26,611 nt of DNA from contig JBMNTV010000022.1 of assembly GCA_050945915.1 (NCBI GenBank), forward strand, positions 1-26,611, given 5' to 3'. Below, piece after piece: positions 22,308 through 26,611 of the stretch. Every line of letters begins with the position of its first letter. Positions within the stretch are counted from its first letter, which is position 1. The notes below the pieces were generated by a model. The model made no database searches and had not been told where the DNA came from. It worked only from the letters and a program-made list of their open reading frames with translations. This stretch comes from CALNBC01 sp050945915. GTDB taxonomy: Bacteria > Bacillota > Clostridia > Christensenellales > CALWSW01. Both the position numbers and the translations under genes were made by a program.

Positions 22308-22927
22308 GCATTCTTATCACCTGGCTGGGCCACGCCTGCTTCAAGGTTGAATCGGCGGGCTACTCCATCGTGCTGGATCCGTACGCGGACGATTACATCC
22401 CCGGACTTTCGCCGCTTCGCGTCACCGCAAACAAGGTGCTTTGCTCCCACCAGCACGATGACCATTGCTATGAGGCGGCGGTGCAGCTCGTCGGCAGCGA
22501 TGTCCCCTGCCCCTTTTCGATTCACGCGGTCTCCTGCGCCCACGACGATGCCGGCGGCGCGAAACGCGGCATGAACCTGATCCACGTGCTGGAATCCGGC
22601 GGCCTTCGCGTTGCGCATTTCGGGGACATCGGCTGCCCTCTTGGCAACGACCAGCTCGCGGAAATCGGAAAGGTGGACGCCGCGATGATTCCCGTGGGCG
22701 GCTATTACACCATTGGCGCAAAGGAAGCAAAGCTCCTCGCGGATCAACTTGGCGCCAGGGTGGTCATCCCGATACATTACCGCTCCGCCACTTTCGGGTT
22801 TCCAAACATCGGGGAGCTTTCGGAGTTCACCCGGCTCTGCGATGACGTCGTCCAACACGACGGGAACTCGATCCGGATTGACGAACACACAAAGAAACAG
22901 ACCGCAGTTTTGAAGTACATTCCGTAA
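22304..22927 (+). CDS. MBL-fold (UlaG-like) metal-dependent hydrolase
   Basis: A 207-residue metallo-beta-lactamase-fold protein. The metal motif HQHDDH is at residues 49-54 (HxHxDH), and other ligands are probably His80, Asp108 (HFGDIG) and His158 (IPIHY). It opens with 'ITWLGHACFKVES', the usual start of the UlaG-like/YtkL group, whose members are mostly predicted lactonase- or phosphodiesterase-like hydrolases. It overlaps maf as ATGA with AAAGGAG upstream, so the two are one operon. No signal peptide. The substrate cannot be read from sequence. Confidence 0.88.
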   Translation: MSILITWLGHACFKVESAGYSIVLDPYADDYIPGLSPLRVTANKVLCSHQHDDHCYEAAVQLVGSDVPCPFSIHAVSCAHDDAGGAKRGMNLIHVLESGGLRVAHFGDIGCPLGNDQLAEIGKVDAAMIPVGGYYTIGAKEAKLLADQLGARVVIPIHYRSATFGFPNIGELSEFTRLCDDVVQHDGNSIRIDEHTKKQTAVLKYIP

Positions 22928-22936
22928 ATCATCATA

Positions 22937-22969
22937 AAAGAGCGCCTCCTTTTTTAGGGGGCGTTCTTT
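22937..22969 (+). terminator. maf operon terminator
   Basis: AAAGAGCGCCTCC (22937-22949) pairs along 13 positions (two G:T) with GGGGGCGTTCTTT (22957-22969) around a loop of T's. It may also end transcripts arriving from the minus strand. Confidence 0.78.
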
Positions 22970-22996
22970 GGGATTCATCATCCCAATACTCCTATA

Positions 22997-24511
22997 TTAG
23001 CAATCCGGGCAGCAGCATCTTTTCTTTTTGGTAAAAAGGATCGCATGGCCCCAGATGATGTTGAGATGCATTCTGATGACCAAGAACACCTTTTGATTGT
23101 TGTCAACTCCATAGGCGGATCCTTTGGGGTTTCCGGTACTATAGGGTATCGTAATATCATTTCTTTCCGTGGCGCGTCTTGCCAGTTTCACCATATAATA
23201 GTTCCTGCTGTTTTTATCCCATTTGGGGAAATATTCGTCCGCAGGGTACTGGCGGTCATTGGTAAACACGGTTCCCGCAACGCCGTTCCAGTGCTCATCG
23301 CCATACAAGCTCACGTTGATAAAGGTCGCGAATCCCGTTTGAATGTTGTTGACGCCATATACGATCAAAAAATCATCATCGGTGGCCAATTGGAAGTTTT
23401 CCGTTTTGACATACACGGTATCTCTGTTATCCACTCAGACGTTCACATCCTGCAAGATGCCCTCGTAGTTATCCAGTATTGCGAGGTTAAGGTCCAAATC
23501 GATGGCGTCGTATTCGGACTTTTGTATTTGCAAAGAATTTGATTTCTCAAATAATCCTGCGTACTCCTTGCAGCGGGAATGGCCTGGAATTCAGTGGTGC
23601 AAATCTCCTTTGCCTTAAGCGCCTGGATGGGCCAGGGGTGTGAAGGAGTATATGGCCTTTTGGGGGTGATGTGCAATACTGTATAGTAGTTTTCGATGTT
23701 ATAAATATAATCCCAGCCTACATCCGGATCTTGAAAAACGTTTGCCCTCATGACAAACGAAAAGTGATCTTTGCCCCTTTCCAGTCCCATATTCACCAGG
23801 TCCATCGGAATATAGTCATTGTTCATCATACCGGGGCAAAAGCCGGAAGCTTTCAAAGCATCCTGCATATACTGATGGGTTCTTTTGTCAGCAGAGGTAA
23901 TGATGATTGTTGAAGCGTCAAAAGGTTTCCCGGGGGCTCCATAGGGCGTCTAATCAGTCCAGATGCCGTAATTGTTGATCTGGTCGCCTAAACTGGCTCC
24001 AATGAAGTGGTAACAGCCTGTGCAGCGATTGCCCGCCGTAACTGTATCCCGGTAGTCCTTTTCGGGTTTATTTTCAACCAACGTCAGATAGCTTCTGAAA
24101 CTAAAGTAAACGGCCGGCGGAGGCGTTTCTCCAATCAGAACGATGGCCTCGTCCGGACGCAGCTTATAGTTCAACCCCGGCATAATAAAATCCACATTGG
24201 GCGAGTAATTATTGGGGTTGTCGGGATCAAAGCCTTTTGGCGGCCTCTGCCCGCATGACGGTATTTGATTGGGTGCCGGAGGGAGGATATAGGTCGGGCG
24301 CTCCAACGATATTCCCCAAAGCTGTGCTGGATTTCCCTTCGCTCACCAGCTGTAGGAGATCGATATACTGCAACCTCCCTTCTTGCACAATAAAGCCCCT
24401 CTTCTCGAGTAAATTCTTAAAGCATTGTATTCTGCCGTCTTTTTCACACATGGGTTTATGGACGTCGTTTGCATTTGAGTATCTATTGTCAATATCATTC
24501 ATTTTCATCAC
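22997..24511 (-). pseudogene. Broken gene of an unrecognised family (about 500 codons)
   Basis: One protein is spread over four minus-strand frames: 24511-24227, 24306-23950, 23868-23443 and 23434-22997. They join logically through a frameshift near 24300, an in-frame TAG at 23952-23950 (the frame carries on with TPYGAPGKPFDAS and then the third segment), a second frameshift near 23545, and an in-frame TGA at 23437-23435 just before VDNRDTVYVKTENF. Recognisable but unnamed patterns include 'LRPDEAIVLIGETPPPAVYFSF', 'GNRCTGCYHFIGASLGD' and 'DDDFLIVYGVNNIQTGFATF'. The C-terminus is Lys/Cys rich (KKKRCCCPDC). A ribosome site (AAGGAG) and an AT-rich TATAAT (24527-24522) remain at the 5' end. I recognise no function. 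It is clearly coding-derived and clearly interrupted, unless the assembly is wrong. Confidence 0.8.
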
Positions 24512-24583
24512 TCCTTACTGCATTATATGTTGTCACTTCAGCGCGGGCGATGCAAAACACAATGCAAGTGGAAAACACCATAA

Positions 24584-24636
24584 TAAAGAAAAGGCCGGCT
24601 GATCCAAGCTCTGCATGCTTGATAACAGCCGGCCTT
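24584..24636 (-). terminator. Terminator of the XRE-membrane regulator gene
   Basis: Minus strand: AAGGCCGGCTG (24636-24626) pairs with CAGCCGGCCTT (24601-24591), followed by TTCTTTATT. A strong 11-pair stem. Confidence 0.88.
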
Positions 24637-24699
24637 TCATACTTCCCCTCAAAGAGAGTCGGTCAAAGATTCACCTGTTTTCGCAAATCCCTTGCTTCA

Positions 24700-25290
24700 T
24701 CATTTCTTGTATTTCTTCATCTTGACTGCGATGAAAGCACCCAGGGCGAACACGCATACAGCCACAATCAAACCGAGGATGACGAAGATCTTCAGGGGCG
24801 AGGTAAAGGAACCGCCCCCGCCAAACGGTAATCCGGTGAAGACATCGCCCCCGTATTGCGGGAAATCGCCAAACATGCTGTTGGTGGCAAACCAGAAAAA
24901 AAGCACCATGACGCCCATCAACGCGCCGATGCCCATATAGGCATAACCGGCGAGATAGCCCTTGCGTTTTGCCAGCCGGAAAAACGGCGCAAAGGGACCG
25001 GTTTCAAACCCGTCCGCGTCCGAATGCGGGTGCCATTTCTCGTGATTGGTATCTCGCTGTTCTTCGTCGCCGAAAACGGCCTGACCTTTGGGGGCGGTTT
25101 CGCGCAGGATCTCGTCCGTGGTCACGCCGAACACTTCTGCCATCAGGATGATTTTATCGAGTTCCGGCAGGGATTCCCCGGTTTCCCATTTGGATACCGC
25201 CTGGCGGGAAACGCCCAGCATTTCGCCGAGCTGCTCCTGGGACAGTCCCGCGTCCTTCCTGAGCCTTTGGATGCGTTCGCCTATATGCAA
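24700..25290 (-). CDS. XRE-family regulator with C-terminal membrane segments
   Basis: A 196-residue protein. An N-terminal XRE helix-turn-helix (residues about 3-60: 'GERIQRLRKDAGLSQEQLGE', 'VSRQAVSKWETGESLPELDK', 'FGVTTDEILRE') is joined by a polar His/Asp-rich linker to two membrane helices (about 118-140, GYLAGYAYMGIGALMGVMVLFF, and about 170-192, IFVILGLIVAVCVFALGAF) and a basic end (KMKKYKK). This layout is common in Firmicutes and suggests a membrane-tethered regulator sensing envelope state. The frame is open to 25347, but the TTG at 25290 has AGGAGG nine bases before it and starts at the domain. Upstream, imperfect GGTTG/CAACC repeats (25359-25376) overlap a TTGACA and may be an autoregulatory site, though no good -10 follows. 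Target genes unknown. Confidence 0.87.
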   Translation of the reverse strand: MHIGERIQRLRKDAGLSQEQLGEMLGVSRQAVSKWETGESLPELDKIILMAEVFGVTTDEILRETAPKGQAVFGDEEQRDTNHEKWHPHSDADGFETGPFAPFFRLAKRKGYLAGYAYMGIGALMGVMVLFFWFATNSMFGDFPQYGGDVFTGLPFGGGGSFTSPLKIFVILGLIVAVCVFALGAFIAVKMKKYKK

Positions 25291-25393
25291 TGAATCGGTC
25301 CTCCTGTTTTTTGTGAGCCTATTGAAGCATGTTCGCCGGTTGCGCACAACAAATCAGCGGTTGCAACTTGTCAACCCGTCGTTGCTCCCGCCT

Positions 25394-26479
25394 TCACCAA
25401 CCGGTCGTATCAATCCAAAAGCTTTCCGGCTGGGGTTCTTCCCATTCGTCCGTCCAGTTATAATCCTCGAGATAGGGGGAATAGGCCTCCATCCTGATCC
25501 CGTCGTCAAAAACCTTCAAAATCCGAAGATACCCCTGGCCGCCGTTGCCGATGGCCTGGTAGTTGCCCATGATCTGATAGACCTTTCGATCCGCTTTGCC
25601 GTCCCCGTCGTCGTCGAACTCGTCGAGTATTGCCCGGGAAGCGTACCTGTGCCCGCAGAGCACCAGTTTGACGTTGGGATACTTCGCCACAACTTCATCC
25701 CGGATCCGTTTCCCTGCGGGCAGCAGCGTCCCGTCCGTCGCGATGTATTCATGAAACATCAGGATGGCGCTGCGGTTTGGGTATTCCTTCAGCACGGATT
25801 TCATCCAGCGAAGGCCATCGTCGTCCGCAGCCTTAAACCCAAGGCCCAGGAACAGATAGTCCCTGCCGCCGTAGGAAAACAGGTCGTATCTGCCCACTCC
25901 CTTTTTGTAAAACGTCGAATCGGTGCTCAGATCTTTGAAGTGGTTCTCGCCGAAATAGCGGATATAGTCGCCATAATCCGGGGAACTGGTGCCCACGTCG
26001 TGATTGCCGGCGATGCAGAACCAGGGGACGGACTCGTCCAGAACCTTCATCGCCAAAGCCGCCCGCCGCCACTGTTCCTCTTTCCGCTCGTCCACCAAAT
26101 CCCCCGTCATGAAGACGTATTGAATGTTCAACGAGCTGACGCTGTTGGCGATCCAGCGGGTCATCTCGAAGCAGATGTGGGGATAGTCGGATATGTAGTA
26201 CTGGGTGTCCGTCAGCCAGACGAAGGAGTAAAACTCCGGCTGCGGCGCTTCGTCCGCCGGCGCCGGAAGGGGAATGGTATCGTCGCCGAAACTGCCACCC
26301 CCGCCCTGTTCAAAGACCACCTCGTCCGCCGGAAAGGACGCTTTTTGCGGAACCTTGACGGAAGGCTTCAACAGAGCAAAAACCGCAATCACAATGCCAA
26401 AGAAGGCACAGACCATGGAAGCGATCAGCGCCAAGGACGGTAATTCAGAAAATGAGAAGCTGCGTTCTTCGTTATTCAT
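25394..26479 (-). CDS. Membrane-anchored calcineurin-like metallophosphoesterase
   Basis: A 361-residue protein with a short cytoplasmic N-terminus, one membrane helix (residues about 14-38), a Gly/Pro-rich linker (about 58-80) and an external metallophosphoesterase domain. Metal-site motifs are Asp91-Thr-Gln (LTDTQYY), Gly126-Asp127 (TGDLVD), Gly158-Asn-His-Asp161 (AGNHDV), His243 (MFHEY) and Gly276-His277 (CGHRY). Two are not the standard form: DTQ in place of DxH, which occurs in secreted members, and GHRY where the last ligand His is usual (GHxH). An EF-hand-like 'DDDGDGKADRK' loop (289-299) may bind calcium. It precedes the XRE-membrane gene by about 100 bases on the same strand. The start has no Shine-Dalgarno, and a TATAAT lies six bases upstream. 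Substrate unknown. Confidence 0.87.
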   Translation of the reverse strand: MNNEERSFSFSELPSLALIASMVCAFFGIVIAVFALLKPSVKVPQKASFPADEVVFEQGGGGSFGDDTIPLPAPADEAPQPEFYSFVWLTDTQYYISDYPHICFEMTRWIANSVSSLNIQYVFMTGDLVDERKEEQWRRAALAMKVLDESVPWFCIAGNHDVGTSSPDYGDYIRYFGENHFKDLSTDSTFYKKGVGRYDLFSYGGRDYLFLGLGFKAADDDGLRWMKSVLKEYPNRSAILMFHEYIATDGTLLPAGKRIRDEVVAKYPNVKLVLCGHRYASRAILDEFDDDGDGKADRKVYQIMGNYQAIGNGGQGYLRILKVFDDGIRMEAYSPYLEDYNWTDEWEEPQPESFWIDTTGW

Positions 26480-26485
26480 GTTCTA

Positions 26486-26525
26486 ATTATACTGCAAAAA
26501 TGGCCAGTCTGCCATCAAATGGCAG
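26486..26525 (-). promoter_or_regulatory. Promoter of the metallophosphoesterase gene with palindrome
   Basis: Minus strand: TATAAT (26491-26486) ends six bases before the start codon, so transcription would begin at or beside the ATG. A perfect palindrome CTGCCAT-CAA-ATGGCAG (26509-26525) covers the expected -35 region (ATGGCA at an 18-base spacing). It could be an operator. An alternative is a weak terminator hairpin of a gene beyond the right edge. Nothing else is seen out to 26611. Confidence 0.55.
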
Positions 26526-26611
26526 CGCTTCATTCCAAAGATTTGGGATTCCAGGCCGCATCACCGCAATCTTGCCGGCTTCCCAAAAACACAAAGCGCC
26601 CAACAGGTTGA

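Noticed and set aside
23950..23952. TAG read as pyrrolysine
   Set aside because: The same gene also has two frameshifts and a TGA, so simple gene decay explains it better.
25088..26443. A 451-codon plus-strand frame opposite the metallophosphoesterase and XRE gene
   Set aside because: It spans two genes and their gap, has no recognisable domain, and is opposite a clear metallophosphoesterase.
1..26611. CRISPR arrays, insertion sequences, rRNA genes
   Set aside because: No regularly spaced repeats, no transposase motifs, and no rRNA-like stretches were seen.

Overview
The window looks like a chromosomal segment from a fairly GC-rich member of the Clostridia (Firmicutes). The reasons are the cell-shape/division gene order mreB, mreCD, PBP2, minCDE, the low-GC-Gram-positive style Shine-Dalgarno sites (GGAGG), several TTG/GTG starts, a DegV fatty-acid binding protein, and XRE-type regulators. 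The exact order or genus cannot be read from the sequence. Nearly all genes lie on the minus strand.

Region 1 (1 to 6820) is the right-hand part of a defective siphovirus-type prophage. It continues beyond the left edge of the window. From right to left it holds a complete tyrosine integrase next to a tRNA-Cys gene, an AT-rich control region with a Cro-like/CI-like divergent switch, and then directly the 3' half of a tape-measure gene, a distal tail gene, a Gp37-like tail gene and a baseplate-type gene. Replication, packaging and head genes are missing: a deletion joins the second early gene (position about 4385) to the interior of the tape-measure gene. The switch itself looks intact, with two consensus promoters and four copies of a 13-base operator. 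A 43-codon gene too short for ordinary gene calling (5245 to 5114, minus) has a consensus promoter overlapped by a LexA-like (SOS) box and runs antisense into the 3' end of the repressor. It is the best candidate here for an undescribed induction device.

Region 2 (6822 to 7282) is a five-tRNA operon on the minus strand (Val, Asp, Phe, Gly, Cys) with a perfect promoter.

Region 3 (7311 to 11131) holds degV, with a long palindromic operator over its promoter, and a three-gene cassette: a DUF5058 membrane protein, a second small membrane protein, and an M20 metallopeptidase. The cassette looks like a transporter coupled to a hydrolase of unknown substrate.

Region 4 (11148 to 14519) holds a polar amino-acid ABC importer (binding protein, permease, ATPase) and, downstream of it, a macro-domain gene. 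A worn copy of the ATPase gene's last codons and its terminator lies on the far side of the macro gene.

Region 5 (14531 to 21516) is the morphogenesis block: mreB alone with its own terminator, then mreC-mreD-mrdA(PBP2)-minC-minD-minE as one operon with a promoter before mreC and a terminator after minE.

Region 6 (21705 to 26611) holds a plus-strand maf and MBL-fold hydrolase pair, a wrecked gene of an unrecognised family (22997 to 24511, at least four lesions), an XRE regulator with membrane segments, and a membrane-anchored metallophosphoesterase with a possibly leaderless start.
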